From Chamaecyparis obtusa (taxonomy: Eukaryota > Streptophyta > Pinopsida > Cupressales > Cupressaceae), in NCBI GenBank assembly GCA_027943335.1, contig BSBK01005648.1:1725001-1789000 (forward strand): a DNA stretch of 64,000 bases, read 5' to 3'. Position 1 is the first letter of the stretch; every line of letters starts with the position of its first letter. The notes beneath the pieces are model-generated. The model had not been told where the DNA came from, searched no databases, and was given only the letters and a program-made list of their open reading frames with translations. Positions 12,140-23,063 of the stretch are shown piece by piece. The position numbers were made by a program, and so were the translations under genes.

Positions 12140-12685
12140 ACAGAGGTAACTTGGATCAGTCAATTCATTTTGAAAAGAAATCTCATAGATAGATCCCAAT
12201 CATTTTTTTTGTTACACGAAGTCTTCCACTCCACCATGAGAATACATCAATTGTAAGAATGAAGAACTACTACTCAACAAAGGATTTTCCTAACTTGGAC
12301 TGACTGATATTGTGACTGGGAATGATAGTAGACTAAGATAGTGTTATTTGGGACTGCCAAAACAAAAATAAGCATGTCCAATCCAAAGGAAAAATACCCC
12401 TATTACTTATAAAAATTAAAGACTTCAAATTATCTATTAACTCCCACCAAAAACATGCGAGGAAATTAAAAAAGATAAATGAGTATGTCTTATTAGTGGG
12501 GGGTGTAATCAAGAAACATATTTATTGACTCAAAAAATAGTATATGTGTGTGTACAATATATTGCTGACTTAAATATGGAAAAAATAAAAAATAAAAATT
12601 TAAAGCAGAGCAATATCTACCTAATAAATTTCATTCCTTTTAGATTATATTCACATTATTTTAACTTCAAACTTTTACATAATTT
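12140..12685. other. No recognisable feature
   Basis: AT-rich flank between the CACTA terminus and the solo LTR. Only a short frame at 12525-12716, which I do not regard as a gene. Confidence 0.5.
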
Positions 12686-13698
12686 TGTTGGCAATTTGGC
12701 TGAAGTGAGTACATAGATGTTGTCATTATGGCAACATATGATACACATTAAGAGCGCACAGGTCAGAGAGCAAGTATGGAAGATCGCAATGCAAATTTGT
12801 CTAAGTGTGAGATAGTGCTTTCACAGTGTACTAGGATACAATTTTGGTTTGCGACATTGATTGGAGCAAGTTCAGTGCTTGCGCACTTGAACATAGATGC
12901 TATGATGGCTTCTGATGACCCATCTCAGAGCACAAGTCAGTATGGAATGTACAGAATTAGTTATGGCAGTTTTACCAAAGACAGTGTTAAGCCGACAGGT
13001 CAGAATAAGAAGATAGAATCGGTAAAGAGTTAAGGGATTATTTTGTTTACCAAAATAATGACTTAACAATATAAAGGGACAACATCCTAGATGTTTACCC
13101 TTAGATAAAAATATATGGAAGCCGACCATGTAAAGTTATTAGCCTTAATAACTTGTATATATGTAATTGTAATAGTAAGAATGAATGTGAAGTGTAATAT
13201 GGTGATAATATGATATGATGCGAATGTAAGAGTAGTGAAGAAGACATTGATGCAAGAAGTATAAGGTTATGTACCTTAATCCATTTTTGTAATCAGTATA
13301 CATTGTATATTACTTGTTTGGGCAGTGGGCTCATCTTGTAATCAAATTTTGTATCTACAACTCCTAATATGGTTGAGGCTTCTAACAAGGCCTATAGTCC
13401 CTTAACCAGGACTGATACACTATACATATGTAATAGACTCCTAATAGGGTCAATATCCTTAACAGGATACTTTTGATTAGTGAATCTTTGTGGGTACCAT
13501 CCCCACCGGGGTTTTCCCTTTGCCAGGGTTTCCTCGAGAACATATCATGTGTTATGAGTTCTTTATTGTTATGCATATTGTTTAGTTTCTTATGCTATGC
13601 ATGTATAAAGATAATCTGTTATATCCATAATTGGGCAAAAGATAAAGTTTGTAGAATACTGATTCACCCCCCTCTCTCAGTATTCCCTATTTCTAACA
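12686..13698 (+). repeat. Solo LTR, Ty1/copia (Sirevirus-like) family S1
   Basis: It starts TGTTGGCAATTTGGCTGA and ends with a CACCCCCCTCTCTCAG block followed by CTAACA, a common end in copia LTRs. Length is 1,013 bp. The flanks are AATTT (12681-12685) and AATTC (13699-13703), a 4-of-5 match for a target duplication. No internal element follows, so it is a solo LTR left by LTR-LTR recombination. A second copy of the family is at 26284-27307 on the other strand. Confidence 0.8.
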
Positions 13699-14692
13699 AA
13701 TTCTACTTCAAATACATGGATTTCATTAGCGTTGGAAATCGTACACTTTATAATAAGAATTGAAGACAAGTCACATAAAGCAAACAATCATTTAAACATG
13801 GACAATGACTAAGTATTGTGACCTCTCAAATAAAGATTGAAGATAAATAAATAAATAAATAACTATGAATAAATTATCATAAAAATAAAAATTAAATGCA
13901 AATAATATTATGTTTGAAAAGTATTTAATTGTTTCAAATTGGCCACATGATGTGAACTGAGAATACTTATTTGATATTGATAAATATTTGAAGTGTTATT
14001 TTAATATTACTTATATTTTAACTCAAATATAACTTTAAATTTTTAGATTGTTTTAGAAAATAGTGGTAATGATGCAACTTGCATAAGTTCAATGATATTG
14101 TTAAAATTGTGGATGTTTATAGGAACATATAATATCATATCTATACTAATAAAAAAATTATATATTCTTAGAATGGGAAAGACCATGATCATAACAACTA
14201 ATATCTTTTGTTTGTGTGAAAATGACTATTTCTTAAATGGTTCTCTTTTGTATCCTATTCATAAGTACATTCTTATGTTCAATTAGGATACTTCAGAAAA
14301 AATTTCTATGATACTTTTTTCTTTATGTCTCATTTAATATGATGATGGCACTTATTGATGCAAGGACTAGGGTAAGTGTGAGAGATTAGGGCAATTTGTC
14401 CTTCAAAACCTTCTCAAAGGTCTCCAGGACAACAACCTACTAGAACCTAGACCCCACACCTTCAAAGTCCACTTAATAACATGTCCTAACTACCATTCCC
14501 AACCTTGAATACAAGATTCAACAATTACTCTAGGATGGATGATGCACTATCTCATAATGACTTACTAGGATAGGTACCAATCTTGGTCCAATAATGAAGG
14601 ATGACAAGTCTAATATAACTTGACCCAATACAAGTCTAAGGTAACTGATGAAAAGTCTAAGGTAACTGATTACAATAGTTATCCACATGACC
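13699..14692. other. No recognisable feature
   Basis: AT-rich sequence with a few short frames and no family resemblance. It may be degraded upstream sequence of the PPR pseudogene. Confidence 0.5.
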
Positions 14693-14892
14693 CAACATGT
14701 CTTCTCATGGAATTTGATCATCGCAACTTACAGAAGACATGGTTATCCTCGAGAAGCACTGAAACTTTTTCAACAAATTCAGTGAACAACGGCTCAACCG
14801 GATCACTTCACATTTACCACCATACTTCCAACCTATGCCAAGACGAGGGTCGTGGAAGAGGGTATGGAAATCCACCAAAGTATAATAGATAG
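14693..14892 (+). pseudogene. PPR (PLS-type) pseudogene, upstream fragment
   Basis: Read from 14693, the frame gives the PPR hallmarks FSWNLIIATYRRHGYPREAL, a one-stop break after LFQQIQ, then the P-D-FTF segment and EEGMEIHQSIID. PPR proteins bind organellar RNA, and the PLS class edits it. The frame stops at 14892, where element A begins. Codon phase runs on exactly into the downstream fragment at 23064, so both are one gene that A split. The frame starting at 14620 on the same strand is out of phase with the PPR and is not the gene. Inactive. Confidence 0.85.
14888..14892 (+). repeat. Target-site duplication of element A, left copy (GATAG)
   Basis: GATAG stands immediately before the 5' LTR and again immediately after the 3' LTR (23059-23063). 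Five base pairs is the usual length for Ty1/copia integration. Confidence 0.9.
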
Positions 14893-16131
14893 TGTAGATC
14901 TCTATAGTTTTGTTGACCATTAGTGCTTCACACTTAGTCATATATCTAGGCAATGATGGTCGGTCATCACTATGACCGAGTCATTTTGTAAAGGCCGAGT
15001 TATGTATTGTATACTTACTGAGCAGTAGTACTGCCGAGTAAAGTCATGGTCACTGTGTGTTTGTAATATGCCGAGTATAGTTTTTTCCAAGTTACATATA
15101 TCAATGATTATCGAGTGACAAAGAAGTTTAACAGATGCTGAGTACAGTTAATACCAAGTGCCATGAATAACTTTTGCCGAGTTAGCCAAGAATGACATAC
15201 AAGTTTGGAATGGCACAATGATCGAGGTAAACCATTTTTGGTGATAGTGATGTTTTGTATTTTGTCTATTGACGTAATTACAGAGGTAATTATGCATCCT
15301 TTTTTTAATCATTTATCCCTATGTAATACCTAGAGCCAATCAAAAAATTGTATAGCTTAAGCGGCAATAGAAATAAATTTGAACCATAGATCTTGAATCC
15401 GTAAAATGTTTTTATTATTATATAAGGTCAAGATCTAAACCAAGAGAAGTGTGTGAATCAGAGAGAAAAGAGATATTGAGATCAAATGAGTATGATAGAA
15501 TGATTAGAGAGGTATATTCAGAATAGTTAAGTATTCAGATAGAGTTCAGTGACCGAGCCAAGCAGTGAAAGGACAGAATTAAGAAAGATCAGATAGAAGA
15601 GATCACTAATTTATAGTAAAGAGGAGATCTATAATTTGCATATAAGTGCAAACTGAAAGATCAGGTACTGAGACATTTTAACTAGTGTATCAAGGTAAAT
15701 CTCTTAACCGAGTAGTCTTAACAAACTTTATGTAAATCTCTTTATCGAGTGCTTACTTTGTTGTAAGTTTGTAAATCCTTTAACAAGGTAGACTATATAA
15801 GTCTTTTAGCTTTTAATAGAGTAGACCTTTCATAGGGTAGATCATGAATTGATCACATTTTGTAAGCCTTAACAGGAAAAACTTATTACTATAGTAGTGA
15901 AGATTTTTGGGTGTCATCCCCACCCCAGTTTTACCTTTCAAGGGTTTCTGGGTTACCAAAATCATGGTGTTATGAATGATTTCATGTATGTTGCTTAATA
16001 TGTTTAGTTTCTTACAATGATCAAGTTTTGTTTATGTCATGCATAAATTTTTATCAAATTAAAAGGGTAAAGTAGGTAATATCTGATTCACCCCCCCTCT
16101 CAGTATTACTTTCCCACTTATATTTCCAACA
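14893..16131 (+). repeat. 5' LTR of element A
   Basis: It begins TGTAGATCTCTATAG and ends CACCCCCCCTCTCAG...TTCCAACA, directly before the primer-binding site. The first 300 bp (U3) hold about ten copies of a CCGAGT-like motif at 20-30-bp spacing. Compared with the 3' LTR, differences are mostly transitions, several of them at the CpG of that motif. Confidence 0.93.
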
Positions 16132-16133
16132 AT

Positions 16134-16150
16134 TGGTATCAAAGCAGCAA
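16134..16150 (+). other. Primer-binding site of element A
   Basis: TGGTATCAAAGCAGCAAG two bases after the LTR end matches the initiator Met-tRNA complement used by Ty1/copia. Confidence 0.85.
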
Positions 16151-16196
16151 GGTTTCTCTTAAGGAAGTCTAACCACTTCAGGAAAAAGATCTTAAA

Positions 16197-17548
16197 ATGG
16201 AAGCTTATAAACTGGGGAAGATCATAGAGAATCAAAAGATTAAAGTACAACTATCATTACAACAACTAGAAGTAGCTAGAGGAGAATTGAAGAAATCCTT
16301 GAGCAAGAGAAGAGAGATTGCAATTCAACAAAATGAGCCATAGTAAAAAGAAGAAGACATCTCTAGACTATTTGATAATGGTAACTCTACCGAGAGTGAT
16401 AAAGCTATAAAAGAACTACTGGAGAAAAATACCATACTAAATGATGACATCAGAACTCTAAGGAGAGAACAAGAAATTCAATTTGTCAAACTTTGTGAAT
16501 TAGTGGAATAGAAAAAGAAAGCTAAAGATGATAAGGCAATGGCTGAAGAAGAAAAAAGACAAATTACAATCAGGCTAGATGAAAGAACAAGTGTCATGCA
16601 AAGGTTTACTAATAATCAACTAGATATGGTAAATCAACTACTGATGGTTAATCAGGAATTGGGCAGGAAAGATATGGAGATCAATCAACTAAGGTCTGAA
16701 AATGATCAGTTGAAACATGATTTGAGAATTGAAAAGGAAATCAATGAAAGGATGAACAAACCCAATGAAGCTGCAAAATATTTTGAAGAGCTGTTAAGAT
16801 CACCTAGAAGATCCGATGATAGATATGGACTTGGACTGAATGAACATTCATCTACTAAAGAAGGAGAATCATCAAAGAATGGAGAACAGAAGATTGCTAA
16901 ACCAAAGAACACCAAGCCCACATGTCATCACTATGGAAAGCCAGGACATACAACCAACATATGCAGAAGCAAACATGGTAAGTCTGATTCTAAACCTAAG
17001 TTTAATGGACATTGTTTTAACTGCAAAAAGCATGGACATCAAGCACATGAATGTAGATCTAAGGCTAGCAATTCATTGACCTCACCCAAGTTTCAAGGAA
17101 GTTGTTTCAATTGTCAGAAGTATGGGCACAAAACATTTGAATGCAGATCTAGACCAAGGTGGTCATCAAATGAACAAACCAAGCCAATCACAAAGCACAA
17201 CTGTTACAATTGGGATTACAACACTTGGTGCAATTGCCATTATTGTGGTAAATATGGACATATTGGAGAAAATTGCATGAAGACTCATTTTAGAGGCAAA
17301 TCTAAAAGTTGGATGAATGGAAGCATGGTCTGTTAAAAATGTAATAAGGTTGGTCACTTAAAGGAAGATTGTAGATCATCCATGCCAAGAAATGATAATG
17401 ATCAGAATGAAGATATCCGTGAGAAATTGAAGAATCAGATGGAAAAGACATGGAGGAAGAAAGAAGAAGAAAACTCAAGAGAAGCTAGCACATCTACAGT
17501 CACCCAATCCAATAGATCAGGATCAGGTGATCAAACCTCTTCTAATTA
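16197..17548 (+). pseudogene. Gag-like ORF of element A with about five CCHC zinc knuckles
   Basis: ATG at 16197 opens a frame rich in Lys, Glu and Gln (predicted coiled coil) with in-frame stops near 16341, at 16509 and at 17334. The open part 16539-17336 ends in a knuckle array. The first knuckle has lost its second Cys (CHHYGKPGH). The next are CFNCKKHGHQAHEC, CFNCQKYGHKTFEC and CHYCGKYGHIGENC, and a fifth, whose CNKVGHLKEDC part remains, lies just past the stop. The ORF ends TAA at 17546-17548. In retroelements such knuckles bind the packaged RNA. Most known plant copia gags have one or two knuckles, so five is notable. No protease follows. Confidence 0.85.
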
Positions 17549-18082
17549 AGCTTGGAAGGTATGTTTGAAATTGAGTCTTGCAAAGTCTTATTTTTCATCA
17601 GTTCCTAACATAGAATTGAGCAAAAGTCCACATCTGCATAGATAAAGATGCATTAGGACATATCTGAGAAAAATAGAGAATTTCATTTTTGATGTCGAGC
17701 ATCAGTGTCTTGATCGAGCTATCAATGTATGCCAAGCACCTGCTATGGCCAAAATGCTATGTATGTCAAGTTGTATCACAATGATTATATCAATGGAGCT
17801 TGTGAGTTTGTCGAGACAGCTGTAAACCACCAAAACCTATACAAAGCATTTATGAGGCCATAATTCTATTTTTTGGATTCTATAAAATGGAAAGTTGCCC
17901 TTAATTTCATTTCACCAAGCTATTTGAGATTTCAAAGAGTGATTCAGAGTTTGTGAAACCAGTTTAAGAAAGGTGATTCTAAATTTTCTCAGTGTGTTGT
18001 TGGCAAAATTTATCTACAGGGTCATTGATGAAAAAGGTACTCTACCGAGTAAATATTTTCTTTTCAGAAATTACTGTTTAAA
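17549..18082 (+). promoter_or_regulatory. Internal promoter region before ORF2 of element A
   Basis: This 534-bp noncoding spacer contains TATAAAA at 17881-17887, followed about 20 bp later by TTTCATTTCACC, and then the ORF2 ATG 202 bp after the TATA. Element B has the same arrangement (TATAAATA at 40897, TTTCATTTTCACC, ATG 226 bp on). Conservation between two diverged copies suggests a real core promoter with its own transcription start for ORF2. Confidence 0.6.
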
Positions 18083-21000
18083 ATGACATCATCTTCATCT
18101 GCACCAGTCAAGAAAGAAGGGATAGAATTTTTCAATGTGCAACTTGTAAGGAATGAAGTTTGTAAGCCGAAGGTATTCAAGGCAATATTGGAGAGTGCTA
18201 TTAAAGGAGATTTAAACGGAACCCTATCTTCCATTCCAGAGAATGTGTTGTTAATGAACGACATTAGGTCTTGCTACATGTGTAAAATTGGATAAATTGG
18301 TGATTACGAGATCAGGGAAGCATATGATAAACTATGTGTCAACGGAGTGCTCAAGCCAGAACATAAGGTTGTTGCCGATCAAGGGTTAGTGCATGCCCTA
18401 AATTTCCCACAAAATTTTAAAGTAGAATGGATAAAAATCATTTTGAGTCAAGTACACAACATGCATTTATGGCTGGAAGACGGACCAGTGAAGATCACAA
18501 AGGAAATGATACACAAAGTCACTGGTTACCCTACAATTAAAGGAAAAAGAATGATGAAATGTGTAGGAAAGGAAGATATTCAAGCTAACACCCAAGCAAT
18601 TTGGAACAAACAAGGAATGAAAATTTCCACCATAGTTGATCTGGAAATTGACTTTTCTATTAGAGTCATCTCGCACAAGTTCTATCAATCTAGTTGGTTG
18701 GACAGCATCCCTTGTATGGCAGTAGACCAAGCATGGAAGATAATCAAGAAAGGACACACGTATGACCTTACTGAGCTCTAGTTGACTCAACTTGCTAAGA
18801 ACTTGAACTCCATCCAGATGATGAAGAATTCCATGTGTAAGTTTGGTTCCTTACTGATCTGTCTATTCTTTTATGTCAAGAAGTGTTTTCCTACACATGG
18901 GGATGTTACATGGGACAAGAAGAAACCCATCACTATTCAAATAAATGAATTTATAAATCAGATTGGTGATGATTTTGAAGGAATAATGGATAACTATTTC
19001 ATTGAGTTTAAGAAGAAGATGAGAAATAGGACTAGAGTCCATGTGTCTTTAATTGAAAAATACAGCAAGGATATATGTTTTCTGGTAGACACAAACTTTA
19101 CTTATGCATAGGTAGTCCTACCTAGGGTTTCATGGTTAATGCCATTACCCTATGAACTCAACATAGATGAAGCTATTGTTGTAATCATAGCCCTCTTAGC
19201 TAAATAAATTGATAGTAAATCACCTTACTTTGGAACATTTGAAGAAGCCAAATCCAAGATCTCTTTGGGATTATTGGCTCCCACCACAGAGAGGAAAAGA
19301 AAGAAGATAGTGAAAAATCTAGAAAATTATGTTAAAGAATCTGAGAAGGATACACCACTAGAGTTGACCCAAGGATTGGGAGAAGATGAACATAGTGAAA
19401 CTAGTGGTAGTGAAAAAGAAGAAGAAAAAGAGAAGAAACCAGTGATTGCCGAGTCCTCAAAAAAGAAAAGAGTGTTGAAACCTAAAATGTCAGCGACACC
19501 ATCACTTAGGCCCAAAACTAGAAGAACTACTGCCGAGACTCCTAAGATGCCTCCTGCATCTGCTAAGTGAAAATCTGCACTACCCAAGATAGTGCCGACT
19601 AAGGCTATGAAGAGGCTGAGAAGGAAACTTGTTCTAACACAAGATGATAATGAAGAAACTGAAAGTGATGAAGGAGTAAAGGGGAAGGTTACACAATAGG
19701 GTACACAACAACTCACTGTTGATGATTTATGTCATAAGATTACTAGCTCTGCAACAGTGGATGAGTTGAAAAGATTAAAGTTTGGGAACATAAGCATTGG
19801 AGATAAAGAGAAAGTAGAAGATGCTATTCTTGAAATGTTATGCATTTTCAAGATGCTGCCAATTCATATTGAAAATAGAATTCCTAAGGAATTATGCAAC
19901 AGGGTTGCACAGAAATGGGAGTATGCTCTGCAAGCAGAAAAGGAAATAAGGGAGAGTACATTAGCACAAGTTGAATCCACTCTCACCCCTACCAACATCA
20001 AATAGATAATTGATCAATACAGAGGCAAGTTTGATCCTAAACTTAGAGCCTATCTAATTCTTCAACACAAGGTTGAAGATTTTGTACAAGAAAGTATCAA
20101 AATCTGGAAGATACTGTTTGGATTGTTGCCTGACAAGGATGAAGGAACAGATGATACTACTTCAAAAGTTGTTGCACCTAAAAATAAGCAAAATAAAATG
20201 GAGACTGGAACTCCTAAGGAAGTAAAACATAGGATACATCTGAAGTTCACATTGTTGACATACCCGAGGAGAGCCCCACCAAGAATTCATTTTTGACTGA
20301 GGATGATTTAAAGAATACGAAAGCAACTAATACACCCTTGCTAGGTAGTAACACTATACTGTTACAGTTCATGGATTATCCAACAATTACAAGCACACAA
20401 TCTATTGATGTGAGTCCTACTCTACTTGAAGTTTCTACTTTTAACAAGTTAGTCGGTACAAGCCTTACCGAGGAACCCATCAAGTCGGTACCACTAACTC
20501 AATCTACATCTGCCAAGGAAGAGGACAAAGCAGATGGCAAAATCCAAAGTCCTCCTATGGAAGAAAATAGTAAAGAAGAACAAGGAAGTAAGTTATAGGG
20601 ACAAGTTATTAGTCCTCATGCCGAGGATAAGGGGAAAGGAGAAGCAAATATCAAAGGAAAATTCATTGAAGAGCAAGAGCCAAAGGAGCAAGAGGCAATA
20701 AAAGCTCTTGTACAGATGCCGAGTGGAAGCACCACACCAAGAGCATAGAAGGAGAAAGATGAGGTAACAATTGATGAAGTCATTGTTATTCCTAAATGGG
20801 ATACCGATAACCTCTCTTATGAGCAACTGCATATAATGAAGGATTTGTTGACAAGGAAAAGTAAGCAAGGAGAACTCTGAAGGGAGCATCAACAGAAATA
20901 GGTCCTTCATGAAATAAAATATATATTCAATGAAGTATATGACTTATCATATGTAAATAGTTCTATTCCCATATTGAAACAACTTGTACACATTGTCTAG

Positions 21001-21660
21001 AAAGTAAATAATGAAGTTAGCTGTGCAAGTGATAAGTTATTTGAATGGTCAGAATGGAGGTTTGAGACCAAAATGCTCGAGAAGATATCTATCGAGATAG
21101 CAGTGAAACAGGTTGAGCTGTCCACTTTGGTAAAGGAGATTGAGGGATTAGTTGTGAATGGACAGTCTTTGCTGGCCAAAATCTATAATGTTGAACTATT
21201 CACTGATGAGAATCAATGATTGCTTGATACTCTAAAGCAAGAGATTAAGGCTACAAGTCAGTCCCTGAGCTTGGATGTAGACACCAGTGCTGCACATTAT
21301 GTCAAAATCATGCAGACCCAAGGTAAGTTAGCCAAGCTGATGGCTAATGATGGCAAGATTCATTCTCACCTACTCTCTATACAAACAATTTTGACACCAC
21401 ATCTAGAGGCCATACATCAAAAGTTAGCAAAGGCTAAGGAACTAATGCAGACTAATCCACATTTGTCCACAACTGAGAGCCTCATCATTTTAGCTGCTGA
21501 TCTAGAAGTGCAGACATAAGTTTTAAACATTGCTTCAACAGCTTGGACAAATGCACTCTACATGATCATTGTTCTGCATAAACCTTTTTTGGAGAAATTT
21601 TGTGAGCTACCTACTGATGATGAGATTTGTCATGTCAAAAACAAGGGGGAATCATCATGA
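18083..21660 (+). pseudogene. ORF2 of element A: unassigned large protein (about 1,190 codons)
   Basis: I do not recognise this family. From ATG 18083 a single frame runs, with about eight in-frame stops, to about 20230, where one frameshift moves it to the frame that ends at TGA 21658-21660. Visible parts: an N-terminal folded region (about codons 1-400) with motifs HNMHLWLEDGPVKITKEMI, ISHKFYQSSWLDSIPC and KFGSLLICLFFYV; an acidic/basic low-complexity stretch near 19340-19570; a helical region with QKWEYALQAEKEIRES (19910-19950); and a C-terminal helical, probably coiled-coil part. Element B has a clear homologue. It occupies the place where pol or an env-like ORF would be. It may be a captured gene or a Sirevirus extra ORF left after pol loss. 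Confidence 0.75.
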
Positions 21661-21818
21661 CATGAGTAAGGACAAGGACATAATAGGGACAGGTAACAAA
21701 AATTTTGAATGCATATTTATCTCAGGGGGAGTATTAGGCTAGTAAAAACATATTTTTGTAATTGTAAGTACAAATGTCATGACAAAGTGTTTTTGCCACT
21801 AATGTCAAAGGGGGAGAT
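21642..21818 (+). other. Three purine tracts before the 3' LTR of element A
   Basis: AAGGGGGAA (21643-21651), CAGGGGGAG (21723-21731) and AAAGGGGGAGAT (21807-21818) precede the LTR, the last abutting it. Repeated polypurine tracts are a described hallmark of Sireviruses. Elements B and E show the same series. Confidence 0.75.
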
Positions 21819-23058
21819 TGTAGATCTCTATAGTTTTGTTGACCATTAGTGCTTCACACTTAGTCATATATCTAGGCAATGATGGTCGGTCATCACTGCG
21901 ACTGAGTCATTTTGTAAAGGCCAAGTTATGTATTGTATACTTACCGAGTAGTAGTAATGTCGAGTAAAGTCATGGTCACTATGTGTTTGTAATATGCCGA
22001 GTATAGTTTTTGCTGAGTTACATATATCAATGATTACCAAGTGATAGAGAATTTTAACAGATGCCGAGTACAGTTAATACTGAGTGCCAGGAATAACTTT
22101 TTTTGAGTTAGCCAGGAATGACATACAAGTTTGGAATGGCACAATGATCAAGGTAAACCATTTTTGGTGATAGTGATGTTTTGTATTTTGTCTATTGAGG
22201 TAATTACAGAGGTAATTACACATCCATTTTTTAATCATTGATCCTTATGTAATACCTAGAGCCAATCAAAAAATTGTATAGCTTAAGTGGCAATAGAAAT
22301 AAATCTGAACTGTAGATCTTGAATCGGTAAAACATTTTTGTTATTATATAAGGTCAAGATCTAAACCAAGAGAAGTGTGTGAATCAGAGAGAAAAGAGAT
22401 ATTGAGATCGAATGAGTATGAGAGAATGATCAGAGAGGTATATTCAGAATAGTTAAGTATTTAGATAGAGTTCAGTGACCGAGCTAAGCAGTGAAAAGAC
22501 AGAATTAAGAAATATCAGATAGAAGAGATCACTAATATACAGTAAAGAGGAGATTTGTAATTTGCATATAAGTGCAAACTAAAAGATCAGGTACTGAGAC
22601 ATTTTAACCAGTGTATCAGGGTAAATCTCTTAACCAAGTAGTCTTAACAGACTTTATGTAAATCTCTTTACCGAGTGCTTACTTTGTTGTAAGTTTATAA
22701 ATCCTTTAACAAGGTAGACTGTATAAGTCTTTTAGCTTTTAACAGAGTAGACCTTTCATAGGGTAGATCATGAATTGATCACATTTTGTAAGCCTTAACA
22801 GGAAAAACTTATTACTGTAGTAGTGAAGATTTGTGGGTGTCATCCTCACCCCAATTTTACCTTTCAAGGGTTTCTAGGTTACCAAAATCATGGTGTTATG
22901 AATGATTTCATGTATGCTACTTAATATGTTTAGTTGCTTACAATGATCAAGTTTTGTTTATGTCATGCATAAATTTTTATCAAATTAAAAGGGTAAAGTA
23001 GGTAATATTTGATTCACCCCCCCCTCTCAGTATTACTTTCCCACTTATATTTCCAATA
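21819..23058 (+). repeat. 3' LTR of element A
   Basis: Matches the 5' LTR from its first base. The last two bases are TA rather than the canonical CA, probably a single transition. GATAG follows at once. Confidence 0.93.
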
Positions 23059-23063
23059 GATAG
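23059..23063 (+). repeat. Target-site duplication of element A, right copy (GATAG)
   Basis: Identical to 14888-14892. Confidence 0.9.

Larger units (their letters stand above)
14893..23058 (+). mobile_element. Element A: complete non-autonomous LTR retrotransposon, Sirevirus-like, no pol
   Basis: Two LTRs of 1,239 and 1,240 bp, a Met-tRNA-type primer-binding site, a terminal polypurine tract and a perfect 5-bp target duplication define an 8,166-bp element. Inside are a gag-like ORF with zinc knuckles (16197-17548) and a long unassigned ORF2 (18083-21660). Nothing resembling protease, integrase, reverse transcriptase or RNase H appears in any frame. LTR ends, primer type and repeated purine tracts point to the Ty1/copia Sirevirus lineage. 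The LTRs differ at roughly one base in twelve in the first 300 bp by eye, so insertion is old. Element B (37938-45435) is a relative. Confidence 0.9.

Noticed and set aside
13382..13763. Overlapping plus and minus frames at the end of the first solo LTR
   Set aside because: They cover the conserved LTR terminus (CACCCCCCTCTCTCAG block) and read across its boundary; not genes.
14620..14892. Open 90-codon frame on the plus strand before element A
   Set aside because: The PPR frame in the same stretch is shifted relative to it and has clear family motifs; this one is a shadow that ends at the LTR.
16134..16150. Possible tRNA gene fragment at the TGGTATCAAAG sites
   Set aside because: The match is only to the 3' end complement of initiator tRNA, and it adjoins LTR ends (also at 6914 and 39189): these are primer-binding sites. 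No complete tRNA cloverleaf was noticed in the window.
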